A stretch of DNA of 64,000 bases from an uncultured Bacteroidaceae bacterium (GTDB taxonomy: Bacteria; Bacteroidota; Bacteroidia; Bacteroidales; Bacteroidaceae). The position numbers were made by a program, and so were the translations under genes. The notes beneath the pieces are model-generated. The model searched no databases and was not told the DNA's origin. It saw nothing but the letters and a program-made list of their open reading frames with translations. Each line of letters starts with the position of its first letter. Within the stretch, counting starts at the first letter, position 1. The stretch spans positions 186,001 to 250,000 of the forward strand of contig CALUIR010000001.1 of assembly GCA_944320785.1 (NCBI GenBank), read 5' to 3'. Below are positions 41,073 through 50,684 of this stretch, in pieces.

Positions 41073-43343
41073 ATGAACAAATTATTTACATTCATCTTGG
41101 GCATGTTCCTCATGGGTGCCAACATCCAAGGAACGCACGCCCAATTGTCATCTTACGACCAGAACCGCCCGGTAGGCTTCGGCGCGAACACGACCGGGGG
41201 CGAAGGCGGACAAAACATCACCGTCACCACGGCCGACGAACTGGCCGAAGCCTTGGAAATGGACGGCAAGCACATCATCTACATCAAGGGGGAAATCGAA
41301 GTCAATGAAATGATCAAGGTCCGCGTGGAGGACAAGACCATCCTCGGCCTGCCCGGCTCGGTGCTGACCAACCCAAACCGCGACAAGAACGGATCAGGCA
41401 TCCTTTATTTCCAAAAAGAATCCAACAACGTCATCATGCGCAACGTCACTTTCAAGAGTGCCGGGGCATACGACGTGGACGGTAACGACAACTTCACCCT
41501 CGATGGCGCCACGAACATTTGGGTGGACCATTGCGACTTCCAAGACGGCGTGGACGGCAACTTCGACTGCAAGAGCGCATCGGACAACGTGGCCGTCACT
41601 TGGTGCTTGTTCCAATACCAGATTCCTCCGCAAGCAGGAGGTTCAGGAGGTTCCGCTGACCACCGCTTCTCCAACTTGTGGGGTTCCAGCGATGAAGCCA
41701 CAGAGGACAGAGGCCATCTGCGCACCACTTTCCAGTTCTGCCATTGGGACAACTGCAAGGGCCGCATGCCGCGTGTGCGCTTCGGCCAAGTGGACATCGC
41801 CAACTGCTACTACACGCCAGTAGAAGGCGCTGCTTCCGTGCAATGCGGAAACGAGTCCAGCATCAACATCCGCAACTGCGTGTTTGAGGGCGACCAAGAC
41901 CCGTGGAAAGACCATACCGAAGGTTCTTACTTCCACCTCAGCGAGACGGGCAGCATCTTTGACGGCTGCGAGCGCCCCAACGACTTCGGCGATGGCGATG
42001 CTTTCACGCCGAGCTATCCACTGAATGTCATCCCGGCTGACGAGGTAATCGCCGCCGTGACCGGCGAACGCGGCGCAGGCGCCACGCTGAACGTGGTGGA
42101 GAACGAAGGCGTCATCACCGATGGCAGCGAGACTCCTGAACCAGAACCAGAGCCGGAACCCGAACCGACCGAAACCCGCACATGGGACTTCACCACTTGG
42201 AGCGCGGAGACGATTGCCAACATCGAGGCAGACGCAACCAACTGGGAATTCTACAATAACACAACCGACAGATACCACAATTTAACAGAGATGAGCGGCA
42301 CACTGACAGCCAACAACACTGCCATCGCCGAAACTGACGGGTTGGCATTTGGCACACTGAAAGCAGACAAAATACGCATCAACAACGATGGAGACAATAG
42401 CATCCAACTGAATGGCAGCAAATTGGCCATTACTGTACCAGACTGCCAAGCCGGCGACATTGTCACCATCGATTTCAAAAGCGGGAAGAGTACAGAAACA
42501 CGCGGATGGACTGTCACCAACGCCACCGTGAGCGAAGGCGAAGGGATTATGGAAAGAACGAAGCAATCTTTCACTGTAGCAACCGATGGCGACATCACTT
42601 TCAGCACGACAAGTGGATTGAACGTCTATGCCATCTCCGTTGCCACACAGGGTGAAAGCCCCGACCCTGAACCTGAACCCGATCCGGACCCACAGCCTGA
42701 AGAAAGCCGCACGTGGGACTTCACCGCATGGAGTATGGAAACGGTGGACAACCTTGCCGCCGACGCCACCAACTGGGCTTTTGAAACCGGGAAGGACCGC
42801 TACAACAACGTGACCGTGATGAGCGGCACGCTGGAAGCCAACGGCGTGGCAATTGCTGAAACCGACGGCTTGGTATTCGGCAACCTGAATGCAAGCAAAG
42901 TCCGCATCGACTACGGCAGCGGCAGACTGCAGCTGAACGGGGGCAACCTGACTGTCACCATCCCGGGCTGCAAGGAAGGCGGCATCGTGACCATCGACTT
43001 CAACACGGCAAGCGGCAACGGCGAAGCACGCGGCTGGACCGTGACGAACGCCACCGTGAGCGCCGGCGAACTCATCAGCGAGCGGACGCAACAGTCGTTC
43101 ACCGTGGCCACTGACGGCGACATCACCTTCAGCACCACCGGCGGGCTGAACATCTACACCATTACCTACAAGGCACCGGACGCCACCGGCATTCGCGAAG
43201 CCGCAGGCGACGACGAAGTGGCCCGCACGGAGTACTACTCCATCAGCGGCATGCGCCTCGACCAGCCGCAGCAAGGGCTGAACATCGTGAGGACCATCTA
43301 TAAGAGCGGAAAGACGGAGACGACGAAAGCCTACATCCGTTAA
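41073..43343 (+). CDS. secreted PL1-type pectate lyase with duplicated C-terminal modules
   Basis: 756 residues from ATG at 41073. After a signal peptide (about 1-24) comes a pectate lyase beta-helix (about 30-350) with NIWVDHCDF (calcium and catalytic region), GNFDCKSASDNVAVTWC and GRMPRVRFG. A Pro-Glu linker, a module of about 160 residues (from about 367, TRTWDFTTWSAETI), a second Pro-Asp-Glu linker and a second copy (from about 543, SRTWDFTAWSMETV) follow; they may bind carbohydrate. The end (YYSISGMRLDQPQQGLNIVR) resembles Bacteroidetes C-terminal sorting-like tails. It cleaves pectin homogalacturonan by beta-elimination. A perfect terminator follows. Confidence 0.93.
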   Translation: MNKLFTFILGMFLMGANIQGTHAQLSSYDQNRPVGFGANTTGGEGGQNITVTTADELAEALEMDGKHIIYIKGEIEVNEMIKVRVEDKTILGLPGSVLTNPNRDKNGSGILYFQKESNNVIMRNVTFKSAGAYDVDGNDNFTLDGATNIWVDHCDFQDGVDGNFDCKSASDNVAVTWCLFQYQIPPQAGGSGGSADHRFSNLWGSSDEATEDRGHLRTTFQFCHWDNCKGRMPRVRFGQVDIANCYYTPVEGAASVQCGNESSINIRNCVFEGDQDPWKDHTEGSYFHLSETGSIFDGCERPNDFGDGDAFTPSYPLNVIPADEVIAAVTGERGAGATLNVVENEGVITDGSETPEPEPEPEPEPTETRTWDFTTWSAETIANIEADATNWEFYNNTTDRYHNLTEMSGTLTANNTAIAETDGLAFGTLKADKIRINNDGDNSIQLNGSKLAITVPDCQAGDIVTIDFKSGKSTETRGWTVTNATVSEGEGIMERTKQSFTVATDGDITFSTTSGLNVYAISVATQGESPDPEPEPDPDPQPEESRTWDFTAWSMETVDNLAADATNWAFETGKDRYNNVTVMSGTLEANGVAIAETDGLVFGNLNASKVRIDYGSGRLQLNGGNLTVTIPGCKEGGIVTIDFNTASGNGEARGWTVTNATVSAGELISERTQQSFTVATDGDITFSTTGGLNIYTITYKAPDATGIREAAGDDEVARTEYYSISGMRLDQPQQGLNIVRTIYKSGKTETTKAYIR

Positions 43344-43369
43344 ACCTCCGCCGCACATAGGCCGCAACC

Positions 43370-43413
43370 GGGCGGGAAGCTTCCTTTCTTGTGGAAGCTT
43401 CCCGCCCTTTTTT
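43370..43413 (+). terminator. intrinsic terminator of the pectate lyase gene
   Basis: A perfect 15-bp stem GGGCGGGAAGCTTCC/GGAAGCTTCCCGCCC with an eight-base loop, then TTTTTT. Confidence 0.95.
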
Positions 43414-43708
43414 ACACCTTAAGAAATCTGCCTGCCCCATGCCCCCGCACAAAAAATTGCCCTCCCCATGCAGCAAACCCGGCCTACCCGTATGGAAAAC
43501 CCGTTTCGCCCCGATGAAAAGTTCATCTTTAGGCTAAGGATGCATATCTTTAGCCTAAGGATGTGTATCTTTAGGCTAGAGATGTATATCCTTAGGCTAA
43601 AGATAAAGAATCCATCCGCAAAAACCGGGCTTCCTGCCCAGCCATCCTGCTTTTCCTTGCCGCCCGGACGCGCCAGACGCACCGCCGCTTGGTTTGAAAG
43701 GCAGGCAT
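43414..43708. other. gene-free spacer with GC-rich mosaic and palindrome array
   Basis: No gene is seen. Mosaic pieces such as CCCCATGCAGCAAACCCGG and CCCGTATGGAAAACCCG precede the palindrome array, and CCGCAAAAACCGGGCTTCC follows it, as in the spacer at 33.9-34.2 kb. Confidence 0.5.
43525..43604. repeat. second array of four 17-bp palindromes with 21-bp period
   Basis: Units start at 43525, 43546, 43567 and 43588, each of the form ATCyTTAG-S-CTArrGAT. The third unit here is the exact reverse complement of the second unit at 34016. Same unit length, unit number and period as the array at 33995. Confidence 0.9.
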
Positions 43709-43740
43709 AAAAAAATCCCGGCACACAAGCAGTGTCCGGG
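43709..43740 (-). terminator. intrinsic terminator of the mutL-NlpC/P60 genes
   Basis: On the minus strand CCCGGACAC pairs with GTGCCGGG (one bulged A) and is followed by ATTTTTTT. It lies 26 bp after the NlpC/P60 stop. Confidence 0.85.
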
Positions 43741-43765
43741 AAAAGCATCGAACGAAGAAAGCCGT

Positions 43766-44554
43766 TCAATCCATCCGCTTGATGAAGCGGAGGTGGTGGG
43801 TCCGGAAGCCCCGTTCCACACTGTAGATGCCCTCGCTGTCCAAGAGGTCGAAATGCACGTTGCCCGACGCATGAAGCACCCGCCCCCCGCCGGCCACGAA
43901 GCCCACGTGGGAAATCGAGCCGTCTCCGTGGTCGAAGAAAGCCAAATCGCCCGGCCTCGCGTCTTGCAGGAAAGGCACCAGCACGCCCTGCTCCGCTTGC
44001 TGGCAGGCATTGCGCCGCAAGGGGATGCCGTGGATGCGGAACACCACCTGCGTCAACCCCGAACAATCGATGCCCATCGCGTCTTTCCCGCCCCACAAGT
44101 AGGGACAGCCCAAAAAGCGCGATGCCGTGTCCATCACGCTCTCGGCCACCGGCGCCACAGCCGCCACGCGGGGATCAAGCAAGCGGTAGCGCGAAGCCCC
44201 CACGCGGAAGCTCCCGTCCGGGCGGTAGCCCGGCAGCTGGCTGCCCCCGGTGAGCAGCAAATGCCGCCCCGCCGCTTCGTCCACCGCCTCGGCATAGTAC
44301 GCGGCCACCACGGGCTGCGCCAGCGGGTCGTAAGCCGCATACTCCTCCTCATCCACAGGCGTGAGCATCTTCGTGGTCACCCACCCCTCGTAACCGTCGG
44401 CCTTGTTGCGCACATGCGCCCACGTGCGGTCGTGTTCATACACCCGGCAGGCATCGCCGAAAAGCAACTCAGTCGTCATCTCAGCCCCGTCCTCAGGGCT
44501 GCGCCGCACAGGGATGACGGGCAAGAAACAGAAAGCATAGTCCATACGTTCCAT
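43766..44554 (-). CDS. NlpC/P60 cell-wall endopeptidase with SH3-like N-terminus
   Basis: 262 residues from ATG at 44554, 10 bp after mutL. The N-terminal ~130 residues are SH3-like (WAHVRNKADGYEGWVTTKML). The C-terminal NlpC/P60 domain has catalytic Cys in GIDCSGLTQVVF, His in ISHVGFVAGGGRVLHAS and GDLAFFDHGDG. The layout matches the YkfC-type dipeptidyl-peptidase VI fold, which cleaves gamma-D-Glu-diamino acid bonds of peptidoglycan peptides. No signal peptide is evident, so it may act on recycled muropeptides in the cytosol. Confidence 0.9.
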   Translation of the reverse strand: MERMDYAFCFLPVIPVRRSPEDGAEMTTELLFGDACRVYEHDRTWAHVRNKADGYEGWVTTKMLTPVDEEEYAAYDPLAQPVVAAYYAEAVDEAAGRHLLLTGGSQLPGYRPDGSFRVGASRYRLLDPRVAAVAPVAESVMDTASRFLGCPYLWGGKDAMGIDCSGLTQVVFRIHGIPLRRNACQQAEQGVLVPFLQDARPGDLAFFDHGDGSISHVGFVAGGGRVLHASGNVHFDLLDSEGIYSVERGFRTHHLRFIKRMD

Positions 44555-44564
44555 TTTCCGATAA

Positions 44565-46424
44565 TCATTTAAATAAACGTTCGATTTCTTCTTCTCGGAT
44601 GACAGCCACCACCGTGCGCCCTTCCGGGGAATAGTTCGGCACCGGGCAGGCGAACAAAGCATCCACCAACGAAGCCATTTCCTCATCGGACAAGGCCTGC
44701 CCATACGGGATGGCCACTGCCTTGGCCATGGACAAAGCCAACGCACGGCGCACCTCATCACGCACGTCGCTGCCCGCCTCCATGGCCGTATGCACCATGC
44801 CGCGCAGCAACCCGGCGGCATCCAGCCCTTCGATGCCCGCCGGCACGCCATTGACGGAATACGTGCCGCCGCCCAAGTCGCCAAGGTCGAAGCCGATGGC
44901 CGACAATTCCTCGCGGATGCCATCCAAAGCCACCGATTCGGACACGGAAAACTGCACCGCTTCGGGGAACAACATTCCCTGAGACGCCCCTCGCCCCTCC
45001 TCCTGCATGGCCAGGTAACGGTCGAACAGGATGCGGACATGGGCCCAATGCTGGTCGATGAGCATCAGGCCCGACTTCACAGAAGTCACCACATAACGCC
45101 CCTTGAACTGATAATACAGCGATGATTTCCCCTCAGGCGCACCACCAAGGGAGGCTGCCGCCACGTTCCCGCCGCCCTGTGCCGAAGAGGCTTCTTCTCC
45201 CTCCTGCGGGAAAAGCCCGCCCTCCTGTTCCCGGCGTGAAGCAATACCCTCATACAAACGCTCCCACTCCACGGCAGGCCGCACATAACGTGCCGGCGAA
45301 GCCGTGTCGCCCGATGCGTCAAAAGGATTGTAAGCAGGATTCGTGCCGGTCTTAGGCATCCCGGCAAACGAATCCGGGGCAAACGCCGGGATGTCAGGCA
45401 TCCCTTCCGTATCGAAATCGATGGCAGGCACGGCATTGAACCGCCCTAACGCTTCCTTCACCGCCGCCGCCAGTATTTGCCAAATGGCCTGCTCGTTCTC
45501 GAACTTGATTTCCGTCTTCGTGGGATGAATGTTCACATCGATGTCCGCCGGATTCACCTCAAAGTAAATGAAGTAGGACACTTGTTCGCCGGCAGGCACC
45601 AAATGCTCATACACCCCCATCACCGCCTTGTGGAAGTAAGGGTGGCGCATGTAACGGCCATTGACGAAAAAGTATTGGTAGGCACCCTTCTTCTTGGCAA
45701 ACTCCGGCTTGGCCACAAAACCGCTTACGGACACCAGCCCCGTCTCCACCTCCAAGGGAAGCAACTGCTGTCCAAGTCTCTTACCGAACACGCTGAGGAC
45801 ACGCTGCTTCAATGGGGAAGCAGGCAGGTTGAACAGTTCCACATCATTGTGATGAAGCGTAAAGGCCACATCGGGATGCACCAGCACGATGCGCTCAAAC
45901 TCAGCCAGGATGTTGTTCAGTTCCGTCTGGTTGGACTTCAGGAACTTCCGGCGCGCCGGCACATTAAAGAAAAGGTTCTTCACGGAGAAGTTGCTTCCTT
46001 TAGGGCAGGCAATAGCTTCCTGTGACTCCACCTGCGAACCAGAAAGGAGGATGCGAGTCCCTAACTCCTCCCCTTCTTGGCGGGTTTTCAGCTCCACCTG
46101 CGCCACCGCTGCAATCGATGCCAACGCTTCTCCCCGGAACCCCATCGTCCGCAAGGAAAACAGGTCTGCCGCTTCCTTGATTTTTGAAGTCGAATGCCGT
46201 TCGAAGGCCAGACGGGCATCCGTAGGCGACATGCCTTTGCCGTCATCGATGACTTGGATGCATGTCCGCCCTGCGTCGGTAACCAAGACATGAACCTCAT
46301 GTGCCTCTGCGTCAATGGCATTCTCCACCAGTTCCTTCACCACCGATGAAGGACGCTGGATGACTTCGCCTGCCGCGATTTGGTTCGCGACCGAATCAGG
46401 CAACAAACGTATAATATCACTCAT
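44565..46424 (-). CDS. mutL: DNA mismatch repair protein MutL
   Basis: 619 residues. The N-terminal GHKL ATPase is complete: [42 protein letters not shown] and [12 protein letters not shown]. The C-terminal dimerisation domain has [15 protein letters not shown] where endonuclease-type MutL proteins have DQHAxxExxxxE; the first conserved Glu is Val here. It links MutS mismatch recognition to strand removal. It begins 30 bp after a small membrane gene, in a long minus-strand run. Confidence 0.97.
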   Translation of the reverse strand: MSDIIRLLPDSVANQIAAGEVIQRPSSVVKELVENAIDAEAHEVHVLVTDAGRTCIQVIDDGKGMSPTDARLAFERHSTSKIKEAADLFSLRTMGFRGEALASIAAVAQVELKTRQEGEELGTRILLSGSQVESQEAIACPKGSNFSVKNLFFNVPARRKFLKSNQTELNNILAEFERIVLVHPDVAFTLHHNDVELFNLPASPLKQRVLSVFGKRLGQQLLPLEVETGLVSVSGFVAKPEFAKKKGAYQYFFVNGRYMRHPYFHKAVMGVYEHLVPAGEQVSYFIYFEVNPADIDVNIHPTKTEIKFENEQAIWQILAAAVKEALGRFNAVPAIDFDTEGMPDIPAFAPDSFAGMPKTGTNPAYNPFDASGDTASPARYVRPAVEWERLYEGIASRREQEGGLFPQEGEEASSAQGGGNVAAASLGGAPEGKSSLYYQFKGRYVVTSVKSGLMLIDQHWAHVRILFDRYLAMQEEGRGASQGMLFPEAVQFSVSESVALDGIREELSAIGFDLGDLGGGTYSVNGVPAGIEGLDAAGLLRGMVHTAMEAGSDVRDEVRRALALSMAKAVAIPYGQALSDEEMASLVDALFACPVPNYSPEGRTVVAVIREEEIERLFK

Positions 46425-46454
46425 GCTGTCAATTTGCTAATTGTCAGGAATGCA

Positions 46455-46751
46455 TCAGAAGGTCCACTCGCCGGTGACCAAGTAATGCATGACGTATAAT
46501 AGGATAAGGATGGCTATCAGCAGCTTGCCGTAACTCCACGAAGAATTGCCGCGTGCCTTCTTCCTCTTCAGATGCGTCGTCCCCTCCACGAACTTGCCCC
46601 GAATGTCCTCAGGATTGAACGCTTTAGGCGGCAACATGCCTAATTCCCGCTTGGCATTCTCTTTTATCTTCTCAAGTTTCTCCTTGCGTTCATCCACGTA
46701 AATATATTCATGATGAAATCCCCGTGGCTTCCTCATGCTGAACATTCCCAT
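46455..46751 (-). CDS. small membrane-anchored protein of unknown function
   Basis: 98 residues. A charged N-terminal region with a likely coiled segment (DERKEKLEKIKENAKREL) precedes one C-terminal membrane span (KLLIAILILLYVMHYLV). I recognise only the type, a short tail-anchored protein. It sits between mutL and the OstA-like gene, with 3 bp to the latter, in a run of envelope-biogenesis genes. Confidence 0.7.
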   Translation of the reverse strand: MGMFSMRKPRGFHHEYIYVDERKEKLEKIKENAKRELGMLPPKAFNPEDIRGKFVEGTTHLKRKKARGNSSWSYGKLLIAILILLYVMHYLVTGEWTF

Positions 46752-46754
46752 AAA

Positions 46755-48416
46755 CTATTCCTTTCTTAATAAATCAGAGTTAGGCAAAGGTATGGATTTC
46801 CGTTCGGATTTCTTCAGTTCCTGCCCGGCTTTTTTCCCACGCCAAACAAATATATCCTGCTTGTCCCTAGGCCGGATATAGTCGAACCACGCAAAGTTAT
46901 CTAAATAAAGTTCCCCTAGAGGAATCTGGTCCATCGGATAAACCACACCATTGGACTTCGAGTTCATCAGTATCTTCACAATCTTCCGCTCCTTTAGAAA
47001 CATGTTCAATATGCTGGTCTCCGACACATTCATGCCAATCATCGTACTGTCTTCTTCCTCTAAGTAATACACCACATGCACGCTCCCCAACACATCTATC
47101 TTGTAAGGGTCATTGTCCCTGAAATAAGCTTTTATCTCCTTCCCGTTCACTTGGTTGTAATGCACAGTATCCTTTCTCTCTACCGTCAACGTCTGATTAA
47201 TGATATGCGCCCAGTCAATAGTGCTGTCGTTCATGTAAACCCTGATTTCCTCGCCAAGCAATTGCTGTTCCCCGCTCCATACAATCGGATCACGGTACAT
47301 CGTCAGGCAAGTATCCACCGTGGAAAACACCAAAGAATCGCATACGGCTTGCAATTGTTCGCCATACACCCTCACTTTGTGGTAAGCATACATGTGCTTA
47401 TAGGCAGAATCAGTATCCAAGCAAAACGACTTCATTTTCAACGTATCGGCATGCATGAACAAGCTGTCTGCTTGCGAGTAATCCACTGCAACGGCTCTTT
47501 TTGTAGCCACTGCATCCTGCCTCAATTCGTCATAAAAGCAATAATCCCCCGTCATCATATTCTTGCTCACCGTGTCATTCATCACGATATGGTCAAAAGC
47601 CTCACCATATCCTTTCGCACGGTTATAATACAGGCTGTCGCCGGTCAGTTTCTTCCCTCCGTTCATCAAGACTGAACGCGCCAACAGTTCCGCCTCTTCT
47701 GTGGCTGTATTATAAAAACCAAGTTCTGAATAGATATGGTTCTCATCGCTTACAATATCAGACGGTCCAAGAATATTGGCTACCTTTGTGGCAGTATTGT
47801 ATTTCAACGTGTCAGAGGTCAACGTGAACTGGGGATTCACCAACTTCACCTCCCGGTTAAAAGCTGCCACTTTCGTTTCCGGGCTATATTCCCCCCAATC
47901 CGAAGTCAACACATTTTCCTCATCCGTCAAAGTGCCTCCCTCAAAATAATACCCCAGATTAAGGATGCGGTCGTAGTTCAAACTGTCAGTCAACAATGTG
48001 GTATTGCGATTCTCCATGCGGACATTCTCCCGCACCATCGCTATTTGGCTGTTCCCATCATAAAACAAATAATCGCCATAAAGGAACAACGTATCGCCTT
48101 GGTTCATCTTCACCTGCCCGAAAGCCTCTAAAGAATTGGTTTTGCTGTAAAAATAAGCGCTATCGCAATACATGTAAACGCTGTCGTGCCTGAATACCAC
48201 ATTTCCCTCCACAATTTGGGCATCGGGATTCTGTTTCTTGTCAAACCGCAACAAATCAGAATGCAGCAGATACACCAATGTTTTCTTTTTAGGCTCGACA
48301 GACTGGCTTTGGGCAGACAGGCACAAACAAAACAAGCACAAGACGCCTGTCCATCCAATGACATGCCTGCTTCTAGATACCGTATTCCTATTCCGTTTCA
48401 TTGCCGACCTCATCAT
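46755..48416 (-). CDS. OstA/LptA-like protein of outer membrane biogenesis
   Basis: 553 residues with a signal peptide (through about residue 37). Repeated beta-strand segments of the LptA/OstA jellyroll kind are seen, for example NPDAQIVEGNVVFRHDSVYMYCDSAYFY, LEAFGQVKMNQGDTLFLYGDYLFYDG and RENVRMENRNTTLLTDSLNYD. It likely works in LPS transport through the periplasm. Its ATG overlaps the stop of the SurA-like gene as ATGA, so the two are coupled. Confidence 0.88.
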   Translation of the reverse strand: MMRSAMKRNRNTVSRSRHVIGWTGVLCLFCLCLSAQSQSVEPKKKTLVYLLHSDLLRFDKKQNPDAQIVEGNVVFRHDSVYMYCDSAYFYSKTNSLEAFGQVKMNQGDTLFLYGDYLFYDGNSQIAMVRENVRMENRNTTLLTDSLNYDRILNLGYYFEGGTLTDEENVLTSDWGEYSPETKVAAFNREVKLVNPQFTLTSDTLKYNTATKVANILGPSDIVSDENHIYSELGFYNTATEEAELLARSVLMNGGKKLTGDSLYYNRAKGYGEAFDHIVMNDTVSKNMMTGDYCFYDELRQDAVATKRAVAVDYSQADSLFMHADTLKMKSFCLDTDSAYKHMYAYHKVRVYGEQLQAVCDSLVFSTVDTCLTMYRDPIVWSGEQQLLGEEIRVYMNDSTIDWAHIINQTLTVERKDTVHYNQVNGKEIKAYFRDNDPYKIDVLGSVHVVYYLEEEDSTMIGMNVSETSILNMFLKERKIVKILMNSKSNGVVYPMDQIPLGELYLDNFAWFDYIRPRDKQDIFVWRGKKAGQELKKSERKSIPLPNSDLLRKE

Positions 48417-49774
48417 TTAACCCAACCTGGATATTTGAAGTCGCAATTCTTCCAATTATCGTTAATGCGCACATAAGTCGTCTTTTGTTTTTCCACAATC
48501 CACTTTTCCAGCTTTTCTTCTTTCAACTTATCCACCATCATCTCCCTCAAACGCTGGTAATCATCACGGATATTCGCTTTATGGCCTTCCACCTTGGACT
48601 TCAGTTTCACAATGGCACACACTTCCTTTCCATTCGATTCATTGGTATATACGAACGGCTCTGATATTTCGCCAACATTCATCTTATCCACCACCTTGGC
48701 AATATCCTGAGGCAATTGCTGCATTTCAAACTTGGATGTCCCATCGTAAGGATTCTGCATCAACCCGTGGTTATTTTTCGTATCCTTGTCTTGTGACAAA
48801 TAGGTTGCAGCATTGTCAAATGTGAACTTGTCATTCCGTATATCGTTCGCGATGGAATCAAGCCGGGAAATAGCCGCTTCTTGATCTTCTTCTGACACTT
48901 TAGGTTTCAACAATATATGGCGGCAATTCACCCTGTCTCCCCTTTTCTCAATCAACTGTATGATGTGAAAACCGTATTCCGTCTCCACAATCTTAGACAC
49001 TTTTTTCGGATCGGTAAGATTAAAAGCCACATTAGCAAACTCAGGCAAAAGTTGCCCCTTGCCCATGAAACCCAATTCACCTCCCCGGCGAGCACTTCCG
49101 GGATCCTCCGAATAAAGCAAAGCCAATGTGGAAAACTGTGTCTCCCCGGAATTGATGCGTTCCGTATATTCACGCAATTGCGCTTTTACGCGTTCAATCT
49201 CTTCAACCGGAATTTTCGGTTCTTGCACGATAATCTGCACTTCCACTTGAGTAGGAATGAACGGTATGCTGTCTTCTGGCAGTTGGCTGAAATAATAACG
49301 CACCTCAGCCGGTGTCGTTTTTATGTTGTTTGTCAACTCCTCCTTCATGCGCTGCACGGTTAGTCCCTCACGAACATTTTCCCGCATGGCCTCCCGTATC
49401 TGAGTCATGGATTTATTAAAATATTCTTCCAATTTTTCCCTTGTGCCAACGGAACGGATATAACTGTTAATCGTACTTTCCACCTGCTGGATTACTTCTG
49501 AATCAGTCACCTCAATACTATCTATCGCCGCCTGATGCAAAAACAGTTTCTGAATGGCCAGCTGCTCTGGAATGATGCAATAAGGGTCGCCATCAAATTT
49601 GTATCCTTCGTATTGAGCGCGCAAACGTTCTTCCTCCACATCCGACTTCAATATTGCCTCATCGCCAACTACCCAGACCACTTCATCAATGACATTGTCT
49701 TGTGCGCATATTATGGCTCCATTGCCTATCAAAAAAGATAAAGCAGCACAAACTAATAACCTCAATTTACTCAT
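48413..49774 (-). CDS. SurA-type periplasmic peptidyl-prolyl isomerase
   Basis: 453 residues. Signal peptide (about 1-24), a SurA N-terminal chaperone region (VIDEVVWVVGDEAILKSDVEEERLRA) and two parvulin-like modules (FSTLALLYSEDPGSARRGGELGFMGKGQL with GFHIIQLIEKRGDRVNCRHIL; then a second, degenerate one). It helps fold outer-membrane beta-barrel proteins. It forms a run with two other SurA/PpiC-like genes upstream and the OstA-like gene downstream. Confidence 0.93.
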   Translation of the reverse strand: MSKLRLLVCAALSFLIGNGAIICAQDNVIDEVVWVVGDEAILKSDVEEERLRAQYEGYKFDGDPYCIIPEQLAIQKLFLHQAAIDSIEVTDSEVIQQVESTINSYIRSVGTREKLEEYFNKSMTQIREAMRENVREGLTVQRMKEELTNNIKTTPAEVRYYFSQLPEDSIPFIPTQVEVQIIVQEPKIPVEEIERVKAQLREYTERINSGETQFSTLALLYSEDPGSARRGGELGFMGKGQLLPEFANVAFNLTDPKKVSKIVETEYGFHIIQLIEKRGDRVNCRHILLKPKVSEEDQEAAISRLDSIANDIRNDKFTFDNAATYLSQDKDTKNNHGLMQNPYDGTSKFEMQQLPQDIAKVVDKMNVGEISEPFVYTNESNGKEVCAIVKLKSKVEGHKANIRDDYQRLREMMVDKLKEEKLEKWIVEKQKTTYVRINDNWKNCDFKYPGWVK

Positions 49775-49782
49775 ACTCCATT

Positions 49783-50625
49783 CTAATAATAAATTATCAC
49801 CTTCTCCTTCATGGCTTCATCCAGCAAACCCGTCTTCACGTCTTCAATAAAGGAAATTCTTTCCATATTAACCAGCATCTCTGTTGCTGTTGCATAAGCA
49901 TATTCATAAGGTGCGACCTCTCCAACCGGCAAAAAATCTCCAACATTCAAAAAATAATAATTCGCCGAATCCTTCAACTCAATATGCCCTTTTTCTTTCA
50001 AACACGACTCAACATTCGATACAGATAACGGAAGCTTTGCTACCACATCCTTTACTGGCAGCCACCTATCGTAAAAGTAATTATAATCCACAGCATGCTG
50101 GAGGCTGTATTTCTCCAAAAACTCCACATCGGCGGAAGAACTTCTCGTATAACTGCGCCGTACCTTGTCGATTCCGGGCGCATTGAGTGGAACCTTGATG
50201 AAGACACCTTTCATCAAAGGCTGATCCGTAACGAACAGGTCCTTGTTTGCCTCATAATATGCCTTGACTTCCTCGTCCGATATATTCTCGGCCAATTTTT
50301 GTTCAATCAGATTCTGCTGGTAAGCATGTATAACCAGTGATTTGCGGTAGTTCTCCACTAATTTTTCCACCACATCGCTATGGGGGACATTCCGGCGGGC
50401 TTTTTCGTAAACCAAAGCGTTCTTCACCCATTCTTCAACAAAATGCCCGGCAAAAGCTGCGCTGTCCGCCTTTGAAAGGCCAACAGGCACCGCCGCATTC
50501 AAATCCTCTCTATAGAGGAACTCATCCCCTACTTTCACCAAAGGAGTTTTGCCTTTATGGTCATACGTCGGGCTGCAAGCCACATTCAAGCACAACAATA
50601 ACAATAAAACCCCTTCCAGTCTCAT
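49783..50625 (-). CDS. PpiC/SurA-like lipoprotein without a clear isomerase domain
   Basis: 280 residues. Lipoprotein signal MRLEGVLLLLLCLNVAC, lipidation at about Cys17. The next part resembles SurA N-terminal helices (LVKVGDEFLYREDLNAAVPVGLSKADSAAFAGHFVEEWVKNAL), but the parvulin core motif (GGxxGxxxxxx) is not visible. It is probably a periplasmic chaperone. It lies 8 bp upstream of the SurA-type gene. Confidence 0.8.
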   Translation of the reverse strand: MRLEGVLLLLLCLNVACSPTYDHKGKTPLVKVGDEFLYREDLNAAVPVGLSKADSAAFAGHFVEEWVKNALVYEKARRNVPHSDVVEKLVENYRKSLVIHAYQQNLIEQKLAENISDEEVKAYYEANKDLFVTDQPLMKGVFIKVPLNAPGIDKVRRSYTRSSSADVEFLEKYSLQHAVDYNYFYDRWLPVKDVVAKLPLSVSNVESCLKEKGHIELKDSANYYFLNVGDFLPVGEVAPYEYAYATATEMLVNMERISFIEDVKTGLLDEAMKEKVIIYY

Positions 50626-50684
50626 TCATTCATCCTATTTTTTTCCTGTAATTGCTGACGAAGATAACGCATTCGCCCTTCCCG

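Noticed and set aside
43766-45040. A 424-residue reading frame covering the NlpC/P60 gene and part of mutL
   Set aside because: The first ~160 residues are an alternate frame of mutL, rich in Arg, Cys and Trp. The real start is ATG 44554.
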